Positions 52,625 to 59,783 of a stretch of 59,783 nucleotides of DNA are shown piece by piece. This stretch comes from Intestinibacter sp964449895 (lineage in GTDB: Bacteria; Bacillota; Clostridia; Peptostreptococcales; Peptostreptococcaceae): contig CAYVBY010000014.1 of the NCBI GenBank assembly GCA_964449895.1, forward strand, positions 1 to 59,783. Reading direction: 5' to 3'. Every line of letters starts with the position of its first letter. Position 1 is the stretch's first letter. A program made the position numbers and the translations under genes. The notes beneath the pieces were generated by a model. It was not told where the DNA came from and ran no database searches. It was given only the letters and a program-made list of their open reading frames with translations.

Positions 52625-52654
52625 AAAAAAAGACGAACTACAATAGAGTTCGCC
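52625..52654 (-). terminator. Terminator inside the TerY-like cluster
   Basis: GACGAACT (52632-52639) pairs with AGTTCGCC (52647-52654, one mismatch); a seven-T run follows on the minus strand. It lies 35 bases after the helix-hairpin-helix gene and divides the cluster into at least two transcripts. Confidence 0.8.
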
Positions 52655-52689
52655 ATTTATTTAAAATATTATATAGTTTTTATCAAAAA

Positions 52690-53484
52690 TTAATTTATAG
52701 TTTTTTCCCTTACAGTTGCCTTTTGTAAAATTATTGCTGAATATGAAGAGTCTATTCTAGTCATATCTATAAATTCTTGAACAGAATTAAATCCTCCCAT
52801 CATATTTCTTAGAGATATAATTTTATCTGCCTTTTCTTCGTCTACACCTGGAAGATTTAATAATTCTTCTTTTGAACAAGTATTTATGTTTATTAAATCA
52901 CTATTGTTTTCTTCTTTTCCATAATTGAAGTATTTACTGTTATCTAGAATTTCTTCATTGCCTTCAACTATAGTTTTATTGCGATATTCTCCTTCAAATT
53001 CATCTTTTATCTCACTAGAGTTATCATTTTCGTATTCTCTATAGCTTATATTTGAATAATAAGTACTGTCCATTTGAGTATCATTTCCGCTATTTCCAAA
53101 GTAATTTTTATACTCACTATGAACATCGTCTTTTATCTTTTGAATTTCAGCTTCTTCTATTCCATTATTAAGAATATAATCTCTTCTTATTAGATATTCT
53201 TTTCTAACTATGAAAGAATGAACAAGACCTATAAAATATCCTATAAGCCATAAGCCTACTAATATATCTGACATTATATTAGTATAATCTAAAATTCCAA
53301 CTAGTATTAAGGCAACTACATTAATAAAAAAGTAAATTACACCATAGATTTTCCATTTTACATTCTTAGTTTTTGATCCTATATAGAAAAAAGATATGAA
53401 TGCCATATTAAAAAATGCACCTATAATCCAAAGAGAATTCAAAATCTCCCATATAAGTCCTCTTCTTGTAATCGACATAGACAT
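52690..53484 (-). CDS. Membrane protein with ComEA-like helix-hairpin-helix
   Basis: In this 264-residue protein, residues 1-95 hold about four hydrophobic helices (from ILNSLWIIGAFFNMAFISFFYIG to DILVGLWLIGYFIGLVHSF). An acidic, Tyr/Asn-rich linker follows. Residues about 203-260 form a helix-hairpin-helix pair of the ComEA type (ININTCSKEELLNLPGVDEEKADKIISLRNMMGGF), which normally binds DNA without sequence preference or acts as a protein adaptor. The end after the membrane part is probably cytosolic. AAGGAGG precedes ATG 53484. It lies 110 bases after the gene at 53595. Confidence 0.82.
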   Translation of the reverse strand: MSMSITRRGLIWEILNSLWIIGAFFNMAFISFFYIGSKTKNVKWKIYGVIYFFINVVALILVGILDYTNIMSDILVGLWLIGYFIGLVHSFIVRKEYLIRRDYILNNGIEEAEIQKIKDDVHSEYKNYFGNSGNDTQMDSTYYSNISYREYENDNSSEIKDEFEGEYRNKTIVEGNEEILDNSKYFNYGKEENNSDLININTCSKEELLNLPGVDEEKADKIISLRNMMGGFNSVQEFIDMTRIDSSYSAIILQKATVREKTIN

Positions 53485-53594
53485 TTACCTCCTTGATTAT
53501 TTTATAATTATTATAAATGTTTAAATATTAACTTGTAAATAATAAACAATTTTATGTTTAAAGATAAATATTTCTATATTATAAAAAAATAAGA

Positions 53595-54953
53595 TTATAT
53601 TTCATATTGATTTATTAGTTTATAATTTTCGTATCTATCTATCTTGTATTGATTTCCTTCTTTTATGATTATAAACTCATTGTATTCCTTTTTGTATACA
53701 TCTTCGTTATCTTTATATATATTATGTTCTATATTAAAACTATATCTATAATATCCATTTTCTTTAACTAAATTTTCTTTTGTAAATCCCTTTTTCTCTA
53801 TTTTAGTACCTTTTTCATAAATTGAAGGTATTGATTCTGCTAGCTGCTTATAATATGATCCTGTAGTTTTTAAATAAGATTTTATGTAAGATATTTGACC
53901 TAAATTTATTGCAACATTATAATCTTCCCAGTAATCCCTCATAAATGCATCAAGGTCTATTTGCTCTTGTAAGCTTATTTTGGTATCATCTTCTTCAACT
54001 TTACTAAGTAGATTATTTGAATCTGTAAATTTTATTTTTATAGAATCAATTTCTTCTCCATCGTAGTATATATGAAGTTTTGTTGTTCCGTTTGATTTTT
54101 TTGTTAAAAAACATTTAGCATCTGTTAATGTTAAATAGTTACATATATCATCATCATCTACAGAAAAAGATATTTTACTGTTTTCTATTTGTTGATTATC
54201 TTTTGCCTCTAATACAAATTGTATTTGACATAATGATTTATCAAATACATATGTTGATCCTTCCTTTTCGTAATTTACACTAAAATTATAACCTGTTACT
54301 TTTATATCATCTGTTTTTAAAAGAGATGTTATTCCAAATATTAATAATAAAATAATTGCTATAGGTAATAATATTGAAACTTTATTTTTTTTCTTATTTG
54401 GAGTATTTCTTGTTATATTATTAGGTTGTATTTTTTTTGTTTGGTTATTATTATTTAAATTTTGTTCTACTTTATTTTTATTTTGGTTATTTTCAACCTT
54501 CTTAACCACATGTTTATTAGTAACTTCTTTTTTAGTAACCTCTTTATTAGAAGTCACTTTATTATTTAAAGTATTTTTTCTTTTCTTTAAATTTTCTCTA
54601 TAGTAACTTAAATCCTCAACCTCTTTACTTCTCCATCCTAAAGCATATTCTAAATTATCTAGCACATATTCACTTCTTACATCTTCAATATAATAAGACT
54701 TAAAAAGATTCTTAGCTTTCACTCTAGACTCTTTTTGACTATTTTGATCAATACTATCTGCATTAAGTAAAATTTTTATTATCCCCAAATTTATAGCATC
54801 TATTATCCAATTTCTTTCAATTTGATTTTTTGGTATTAAATCTCCTAATATAGCATTAACCTTTGATTCATCTAAAAGTGCTTGCGCTCCATATTTATCA
54901 ACTATAAATTTAAGCGCATAACTTAAATTTTTTTGATTTTCCTGACTCGACAT
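53595..54953 (-). CDS. Single-pass membrane protein with adaptor-like N-terminus and TcaA-like tail
   Basis: This 452-residue protein is the first gene of the TerY-like cluster. Residues about 1-100 share the domain seen in the SH3b protein (KYGAQALLDESKVNAILGDLIPKNQIERNWIIDAINLGI). Next come a Lys/Asn-rich linker and one membrane helix (about 190-207, ILLPIAIILLLIFGIT). An extracellular part follows whose last 110 residues (SYLKTTGSYYKQLAESI to YKIDRYENY) resemble the NTF2-like domain of TcaA/YvbJ proteins. ATG 54953 follows AGAAGGAA. The layout suggests an outside sensor joined to a cytosolic adaptor domain. Confidence 0.75.
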   Translation of the reverse strand: MSSQENQKNLSYALKFIVDKYGAQALLDESKVNAILGDLIPKNQIERNWIIDAINLGIIKILLNADSIDQNSQKESRVKAKNLFKSYYIEDVRSEYVLDNLEYALGWRSKEVEDLSYYRENLKKRKNTLNNKVTSNKEVTKKEVTNKHVVKKVENNQNKNKVEQNLNNNNQTKKIQPNNITRNTPNKKKNKVSILLPIAIILLLIFGITSLLKTDDIKVTGYNFSVNYEKEGSTYVFDKSLCQIQFVLEAKDNQQIENSKISFSVDDDDICNYLTLTDAKCFLTKKSNGTTKLHIYYDGEEIDSIKIKFTDSNNLLSKVEEDDTKISLQEQIDLDAFMRDYWEDYNVAINLGQISYIKSYLKTTGSYYKQLAESIPSIYEKGTKIEKKGFTKENLVKENGYYRYSFNIEHNIYKDNEDVYKKEYNEFIIIKEGNQYKIDRYENYKLINQYEI

Positions 54954-55136
54954 TTTATTCCTTCTTTCTATATTTTTATAAAATTTTAACATCCTTATTA
55001 TTATTTAATATAATTATAAATTTTTATTTATACAAATATAGTAACACAGAATTATATTTATTTTCTATATCATCATATTAAAAAGACAACTTCCTATTTT
55101 TTATAAATAATTACAAAATAAATTTTCAAATTATAG

Positions 55137-55165
55137 TTGACAATTGTATTAAATATAACTATAAT
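55137..55165 (+). promoter_or_regulatory. Consensus promoter on the plus strand
   Basis: TTGACA (55137-55142), exactly 17 bases, TATAAT (55160-55165): a perfect sigma-A promoter pointing right into a gap whose flanking genes are both on the minus strand. Confidence 0.75.
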
Positions 55166-55171
55166 TTAATC

Positions 55172-55338
55172 TAGAAATTAAGTTACTGAAAGTTATGTTT
55201 GAAAACGTAATTGTGAGGTCAGAAGACTTTAGATGTCTTTCTGACCTTTTCTAATTGACTTAAATTCATATTCTACTTTCCCCAAAGTTAGAATTAAACA
55301 ATAATTTTCTTTGCCACCTTATTAAGGTGGCTATTTTT
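55172..55338 (+). ncRNA. Candidate small RNA with two terminal hairpins
   Basis: Downstream of the plus-strand promoter are two hairpins. GGTCAGAAGAC pairs with GTCTTTCTGACC, then TTTT (55217-55250). GCCACCTT pairs with AAGGTGGC across ATT, then TATTTTTTT (55313-55340). The first would give a transcript of about 80 nucleotides and the second about 165. A 19-codon ORF (MFENVIVRSEDF to TAA, starting 55196) overlaps the first hairpin but has no good ribosome site. The second terminator overlaps the end of the adenosine deaminase gene, so the RNA could pair with that mRNA's tail. Confidence 0.55.
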
Positions 55339-56310
55339 TTATAACTCTTTCATTAGTTGAATCTTTGTTTCTTCATCAGTAAAAGCTCCTTCAATTGCAT
55401 TTTTTATAAGTGTATTTACTTCATATTCATCTAATGAAAATGTATTTATTAGATTTTGAAACTCCTTTTCAATAGTTGTTCCAGAAACAGTTATATTGTC
55501 TGTATTTATTGTTACTTTGATACCAGATTCTATTAATTCACGTAGTGGATAATCCTCAAGACTTTCAAATATATTTGTATTTAAATTACTTGTTGGACAA
55601 AGTTCAAGTACAATACCTTCATTTGCAAGTTTTTTCATTAATTCTTTATCTTCCACAGAACGAACACCATGACCTATTCTCTTAGCTTTAAACTCTAGTG
55701 CCTTATATACACTTTGAGGACCATCAGCTTCCCCTGCATGAATTGTAAATGGAATTTTAAGATTTCTTGCAAGTTCAAATAACTCTTCAAAATTTTCTGT
55801 AGGATAAAGTGCCTCTGCCCCTGCAATATCTATTGCCCCAACACCATTTCCTAGATATTTATTTGCTATATTTATTGTTTCTTTATTTTCCTTAAAATTA
55901 TCATTGCCTCTCATACAGCATAAAATTAAAGTGCATTTAAAATCACTTTTATTCATACCCTCAATTGCAGCTTCTACAACCTCTATTTGTGTAAGACCCT
56001 TTTGAGTATGAAGCTGTGGTGCAAAACGAATCTCTGCATAAATAAGCCCCTGTGCTTTAAGTTCGCAAATCAAGTTATATACAGACTTGCTAATAGCATC
56101 CTTAGTTTGAAGTAGTTTTAACGGAAAATCAAATTTTTCCAGATATTCGTTAAGATCTCTGCAGTCTTCACTTACTTGAAGTATAGAAATTAATTCTTTA
56201 TCATCTTTAGGTAGCTCTATATCCTGCATTTTTGCTAGTTCCTTTACAGTTTTTAACGAAAGCGAACCATCTAAATGTAGATGTAAATCAATATACTTTC
56301 TGTGTTTCAT
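55339..56310 (-). CDS. add: Adenosine deaminase
   Basis: Hydrolytic deamination of adenosine or deoxyadenosine to inosine in purine salvage. The 323-residue barrel has metal ligands DLHLHLDGS (about 8-16), HAGEADG (about 190-196; catalytic Glu), RIGHGVRS (about 212-219) and TINTDN near residue 270. The usual terminal pattern is NTDDP; here it is NTDNI. The second acidic residue is thus Asn, a departure that might affect substrate specificity or mean another amidohydrolase-like deaminase. The length is slightly short. It stands alone on the minus strand. Confidence 0.88.
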   Translation of the reverse strand: MKHRKYIDLHLHLDGSLSLKTVKELAKMQDIELPKDDKELISILQVSEDCRDLNEYLEKFDFPLKLLQTKDAISKSVYNLICELKAQGLIYAEIRFAPQLHTQKGLTQIEVVEAAIEGMNKSDFKCTLILCCMRGNDNFKENKETINIANKYLGNGVGAIDIAGAEALYPTENFEELFELARNLKIPFTIHAGEADGPQSVYKALEFKAKRIGHGVRSVEDKELMKKLANEGIVLELCPTSNLNTNIFESLEDYPLRELIESGIKVTINTDNITVSGTTIEKEFQNLINTFSLDEYEVNTLIKNAIEGAFTDEETKIQLMKEL

Positions 56311-56398
56311 ATTATTTTCCCCTTCTATTTATTTTTCTCATATTATATATTTTTTAAATTATATCACAATTTCACAAATAGATTTTTATTTTAAATAT

Positions 56399-56440
56399 AA
56401 AAAGAAGCGAATCTAAAATAATTTAAATCCGCTTCTTTTA
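56399..56440 (-). terminator. Terminator of the YwqG-like gene
   Basis: AAAAGAAGCG(A)AT pairs with AT(C)CGCTTCTTTT, followed on the minus strand by a T run, 16 bases after the stop. Confidence 0.82.
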
Positions 56441-56455
56441 TATAAGTAGTAAATA

Positions 56456-57436
56456 TTAGTAGCACTGTAAAATACACCAAACATTGTCAAAATTGCAAGT
56501 TTGTAAGTCATCTTCTTTTATGTAGAAATAAATACTTCCACTATCCCCAAACATTAATCCTGTATTATCATCTGAATCTATTTGGAAAAGAAGTCTCCAT
56601 TTTTTGATTTCACAAGAATTTTCTTGCTTGGAATTTATTTTACCTTGTAATTTTGAAGTAATGTCTTCGCATTCTTGGAGCATTGAACCTTGAATTACAT
56701 CGGCATATCCTAAAAGCTTATGAAGATCTGTTTTATCTTCTACTATATCATCGATATAATCATAATAATTTATTTCACCTCTAAAATATTGCTTTTCTAA
56801 TTCGTCAAGCTCATCTATCATATTTTTTATAGATTCATCATCTAATGAATCTAGTGATTTTAATTTTTCTTTAAAAACTACATATATATCGTACTTATCC
56901 ATATATTCTTCATCATAGTCTCCAAATATATCAACTTCTTGTAAGTTTTTACTGTCAATTAATTCGTCTAATTCTTCATAATCTGGCATATCCCATTTAG
57001 ATTCAAATTCCATAAGAAATTCATTTAATCTGTAATCTTCATTAAGATCTTGTGGAAAATTTCTAGGTTTTAATTTGCTCATATCTCCATCATAGTAATA
57101 AACTCTAGCACTTTGGTAATCTTTTTCATCAAATCCCCATGTCATAGTTTCTAATTCATAGAAAAAATACAACATACCTCTATCGGGAAGTGAATTATCT
57201 TTGTCATATAGTTTTATTTCTTCTAAATTTATCTGAGCTAAAAAAGATAAAGGTCTATTTTTGATATCTCCGTTATACCCTTCTCCTTCATAGTAATACC
57301 ACTGAAAATCTTTAGGTAAATCTGGACATCCTCCAAATTTAGATATTCCAATTTGTAAATCTTTAGTTCTTCTTCTTTTCAACTTAATTTTTATTGAATT
57401 CTTTTTAAAAATAGAAAGTAGCTTTTGATAATTCAC
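56456..57436 (-). CDS. YwqG-like DUF1963 protein
   Basis: The 326-residue cytosolic protein belongs to the DUF1963/YwqG family, function unknown. Family marks are KFGGCPDLPKDFQW (about 33-46), PLSFLAQINLEEI, GMLYFFYE and the C-terminal LLFQIDSDD, MFGDSGSIYFYI pair (about 285-310). Tyr/Asp-rich middle. GTG 57436 is the start, following GGGGGTG. It is monocistronic. Its promoter carries a GAAC-N4-GTTC box between -35 and -10, so control by the SOS repressor LexA is plausible. Confidence 0.88.
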   Translation of the reverse strand: MNYQKLLSIFKKNSIKIKLKRRRTKDLQIGISKFGGCPDLPKDFQWYYYEGEGYNGDIKNRPLSFLAQINLEEIKLYDKDNSLPDRGMLYFFYELETMTWGFDEKDYQSARVYYYDGDMSKLKPRNFPQDLNEDYRLNEFLMEFESKWDMPDYEELDELIDSKNLQEVDIFGDYDEEYMDKYDIYVVFKEKLKSLDSLDDESIKNMIDELDELEKQYFRGEINYYDYIDDIVEDKTDLHKLLGYADVIQGSMLQECEDITSKLQGKINSKQENSCEIKKWRLLFQIDSDDNTGLMFGDSGSIYFYIKEDDLQTCNFDNVWCILQCY

Positions 57437-57496
57437 TTAAATCACCCCCGACTGAGTTTCTTCTTAAATTTGTAAAATCAAACTATATACACTTAT

Positions 57497-57525
57497 ATAA
57501 TAGAACATTAGTTCGATTTTGTCAA
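57497..57525 (-). promoter_or_regulatory. Promoter with LexA-like box
   Basis: TTGACA (57520-57525), 17 bases, TATTAT (57497-57502). The spacer contains CGAACTAATGTTC (57503-57515), close to the Firmicute SOS box CGAAC-N4-GTTC. Position inside the promoter would give strong repression. Confidence 0.6.
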
Positions 57526-57692
57526 TAGTTTTATTTTTAAACAATCAATATATATTTTACAGAAACTCCATTTGTAAACTATATTCAATCTACAGATTTA
57601 TAAAATTTATATACATCCTTCTCTATATATACAATATTTATTTATAAAATTATACGATTTTATCTTAAATAAATAAAAATAAAATAATAATT

Positions 57693-57742
57693 AAAAAAGG
57701 AAGTAACACAAAATAGATTACTCTATTTCACGCACTTCCTTA
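57693..57742 (-). terminator. Terminator of the OPT-PqqD unit
   Basis: AAGGAAGT (57697-57704) pairs with ACTTCCTT (57734-57741), with an inner AAATAG/CTATTT stem; a T run follows on the minus strand, 22 bases after the stop. Confidence 0.8.
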
Positions 57743-57763
57743 TTATTTTAGTTTATTATTAAA

Positions 57764-58105
57764 TTAATTAACTCTCTCTATATAATTACAATTAACATGT
57801 ATATGGTTTAAATACATTAGAAGTCTTTCATAAAGTGGATGAGTATCTTCTCCATATTCAGCTTCTAAATTTTTGCCTATTTCTTCAACAGTTTTTTCAC
57901 CGTCTATTTGTAAGAATATAAAGCTACCATATTTATCAAGTTTAGTTCTTTTATAAAGAGGTATTTTAATTTTTAATTTTCTTAAAAAATTTTGTATAGC
58001 ATGATCTTGCTTTTGTAATACTGTTACGATTCCATCTTCAATCTCATACTCTATAGTATCTTCAATTTTAAATACTATATTTAAAACTTCTTCATTATTA
58101 TTCAT
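57764..58105 (-). CDS. PqqD-like small protein
   Basis: This 113-residue protein resembles the PqqD family (peptide-binding chaperones of RiPP radical SAM systems): FIFLQIDGEKTVEEIGKNLEAEYGEDTHPLYERLLMYLNHI (about 62-103) is the typical C-terminal helix-turn region. No radical SAM maturase or precursor peptide gene is nearby. It overlaps the OPT transporter stop by eight bases, so it is translated with the transporter, pointing to a peptide-related role with OPT rather than cofactor synthesis. Confidence 0.75.
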   Translation of the reverse strand: MNNNEEVLNIVFKIEDTIEYEIEDGIVTVLQKQDHAIQNFLRKLKIKIPLYKRTKLDKYGSFIFLQIDGEKTVEEIGKNLEAEYGEDTHPLYERLLMYLNHIHVNCNYIERVN

Positions 58106-59783
58106 TTACTTTATCCTTAACTTTTGAGCCTAGTATAGGAATAGCAACTAATATTAATAATACAACTAATAATACTGCAGCCATACCATTTCCAGCAGCA
58201 AATCCACTAGGAGCACTTCCACCAACTAAACCAGTTATTTGACAGATTATACCTATAAGTCCAAGTATAGATCCACCAGCAACAAGTCCTGAAGATAAAC
58301 TTACACCATTACTTACTTTAACTTCTTTTTCATCTTCATTCTTAGTAGTTCTTTCAACGAATTCACGAACTAAAGCACCAACTAAGATTATAGAAGTAGT
58401 TGATATTGGTAAGTAGAATCCTATAGCAACAGTCATTATTGGTAAATGTAATAAATGTAATACTATTGCCATGAATACACCAACTATTATCATAACCCAT
58501 GGAAGATCTCCAGACATTATACCAGAAGTAAGTGTAGACATTAAACCTGCTTGTGGTAAAGCAAATGGAGGATTATCTCCAGTTATTTTTAATTGATCAG
58601 CTAATAAAACCATAACAGCAACAACTACTATAACACCAACTACAGCTGATATTGTGAAGTAACGTTGCATTTCGTTTTTGTTACCACCTATAACAAATGT
58701 TGCTTTTTGAGATTGGCAATATCCACCAGCTATTGCTATAGCAACAACTATGAATGAACCAAATAAAAGTAATGATTTGTTATCTGCTTGAGAAGTCCAT
58801 CCCATAGCAACAAATACTAAAGTAGTTATAACTAATGAAGCTATAGTCATACCTGAAACTGGAAGGTTAGAAGTACCTATAGTTCCTGTTAATCTACCAG
58901 CTACTATAACAAATAATAAAGATAATACTAACGCTAAAATAGCTCCAACTACAGCCATTGCTGCACTACCTGATATCATAAATGCAGCAATAAATCCTAC
59001 AACTGCACCAACTAATAATATTATTAAAGCCATTGATCCGCCACCTTCTTCAGAAGATGATTTAGCGTTTAAAGTTTCTTTTATTGAAGCTATAATAGTA
59101 GGGATAAGTTTGATTGCACCTATTAAACCACCACATAACATCATACCAGCACCTATGTATTTAACATAAGATCCAGATATATCACTAACAGACATTTGGT
59201 TTATTGCAAGACCTGCATTATTCCATACCATCACACCGTCATTTGCCATTTCAGCAAAATAAGCAAGTAAAGGTGTTATACCAAATGCTGATAAGATTGA
59301 ACCTGCAAACATAGTTAAAGAAACATCAAGACCTACTATAAATCCTAAACCTAATAAAATTGGGTTTACTTCTAAACTGAAACTCCATTTGTAGAAAGAT
59401 TTTCCTGCAAATGACATAACATTGTTTGCTACATTTAAGAAAGAACTTGTAAGTGTATTTACTGCACCACCTATAACAAATCCTATTCCCATGAATTTCA
59501 TTGAATCTCCACCAGCATTTTCTGATGCTACTAAAGTTTCACATATAGCCATTGCTTCTGGATATACAAGTTCACCGTGTTGTTCAACTATTAAATAGTT
59601 TTGAACAAGTGAAGCTGCACCTATACCAAATAAAACTCCACCTATACCAACTGCTAAACCTTCTAAGAAAGTAAACTCACTTCCTATTAAAAAAACAGAA
59701 GGTAATACGAATATAAGACCACTAGCAACTGATTCTCCACCACTTGCCATACCTTGTACTAAGTTTCTTCCAAGTATTCCTTT
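58098..59783 (-). CDS. OPT-family oligopeptide transporter (5' end outside window)
   Basis: This multipass transporter of the OPT superfamily takes up oligopeptides or metal chelates. At least 561 residues are visible, with about 14 hydrophobic helices. Family segments are LIVEQHGELVYPEAMAICETLV, SFAGKSFYKWSFSLEVNPILLGLGFIVG and HLLHLPIMTVAIGFYLPISTT. The frame continues through the right edge (KGILGRNLVQG precedes the first internal Met), so the true start lies beyond 59783. Codon use looks like a well-expressed gene. It forms an overlapping pair with the PqqD-like gene. Confidence 0.92.
   Translation of the reverse strand, partial: KGILGRNLVQGMASGGESVASGLIFVLPSVFLIGSEFTFLEGLAVGIGGVLFGIGAASLVQNYLIVEQHGELVYPEAMAICETLVASENAGGDSMKFMGIGFVIGGAVNTLTSSFLNVANNVMSFAGKSFYKWSFSLEVNPILLGLGFIVGLDVSLTMFAGSILSAFGITPLLAYFAEMANDGVMVWNNAGLAINQMSVSDISGSYVKYIGAGMMLCGGLIGAIKLIPTIIASIKETLNAKSSSEEGGGSMALIILLVGAVVGFIAAFMISGSAAMAVVGAILALVLSLLFVIVAGRLTGTIGTSNLPVSGMTIASLVITTLVFVAMGWTSQADNKSLLLFGSFIVVAIAIAGGYCQSQKATFVIGGNKNEMQRYFTISAVVGVIVVVAVMVLLADQLKITGDNPPFALPQAGLMSTLTSGIMSGDLPWVMIIVGVFMAIVLHLLHLPIMTVAIGFYLPISTTSIILVGALVREFVERTTKNEDEKEVKVSNGVSLSSGLVAGGSILGLIGIICQITGLVGGSAPSGFAAGNGMAAVLLVVLLILVAIPILGSKVKDKVNE

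Noticed and set aside
43197..54953. Classical tellurium-resistance operon
   Set aside because: No TerB, TerC or TerD-family gene is present; only the VWA/kinase/phosphatase part is shared.
55196..55255. Nineteen-codon peptide in the candidate small RNA
   Set aside because: No convincing ribosome site, and the frame overlaps the first hairpin; kept as RNA rather than CDS.
1..59783. CRISPR array, prophage or insertion sequence
   Set aside because: No regularly spaced repeats, phage structural or integrase genes, or intact transposase were found; the only mobile-type remnant is the broken Rpn gene.

Overview
The window is strongly AT-rich, low-GC Gram-positive DNA. Its genes have GGAGG-type ribosome sites, frequent TTG and GTG starts and U-tailed hairpin terminators. 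Together with class B sortase, clostridial-type polyamine uptake, a thiS-thiF-thiG-thiH-thiE operon and an apparent HMP-PP riboswitch, this points to a clostridium, most likely Peptostreptococcaceae (the Intestinibacter, Terrisporobacter or Clostridioides neighbourhood). The family is my inference; species cannot be fixed from the window.

Layout. At the left edge, tandem sigma-A promoters and a boxA-like sequence on the minus strand look like an rRNA operon leader whose 16S gene lies outside the window. Next come a class B sortase (340-1032), a secreted M28 peptidase (1648-3117), a duplicated small protein family with duplicated leader hairpins (3183-4084), and a molybdate/tungstate-type ABC transporter with a DUF364 protein (4265-7458). 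A broken Rpn-type nuclease gene follows (7521-8207), then the potABCD polyamine importer led by its XRE-cupin regulator (8376-12829). A flavin reductase, CvfB and a GntR regulator with a membrane partner occupy 13591-17299.

From 17 kb onward nearly everything is on the minus strand. Malic enzyme and two-subunit fumarase are followed by YbaK, paired WYL proteins behind an unidentified structured RNA (23581-23708), and an exported-protein trio (23882-27223). Then come YgiQ, a MarR/MATE pair with a clear operator, the thiamine thiazole operon, a serine biosynthesis operon (class V aminotransferase, SerA, DUF1015), FtsH and a CPBP protease.

The most unusual region is 43197-54953: ten same-strand genes built around a TerY-P-like phosphosignalling core. 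It has an active-looking kinase, a related pseudokinase, two paralogous VWA proteins, a PP2C phosphatase and a TerY-C zinc-ribbon protein. Extra components are a transglutaminase-like protein, two membrane proteins that share an N-terminal adaptor-like domain (one with SH3b repeats, one with a TcaA-like tail) and a membrane helix-hairpin-helix protein. No TerC or TerD gene is present. This is the best candidate for an undescribed system.

The right end holds a candidate small RNA, adenosine deaminase, a YwqG/DUF1963 protein under a LexA-like box, a PqqD-like protein and an OPT transporter cut by the window edge.

Regulatory structure is unusually readable: an HMP-PP type terminator-embedded leader before thiS, a MarR operator, XRE-cupin operators, a GntR operator whose half-sites recur before the SH3 gene of the TerY-like cluster, and two genes (potC and the 25142-27223 gene) that seem to start at AUU or AUC.
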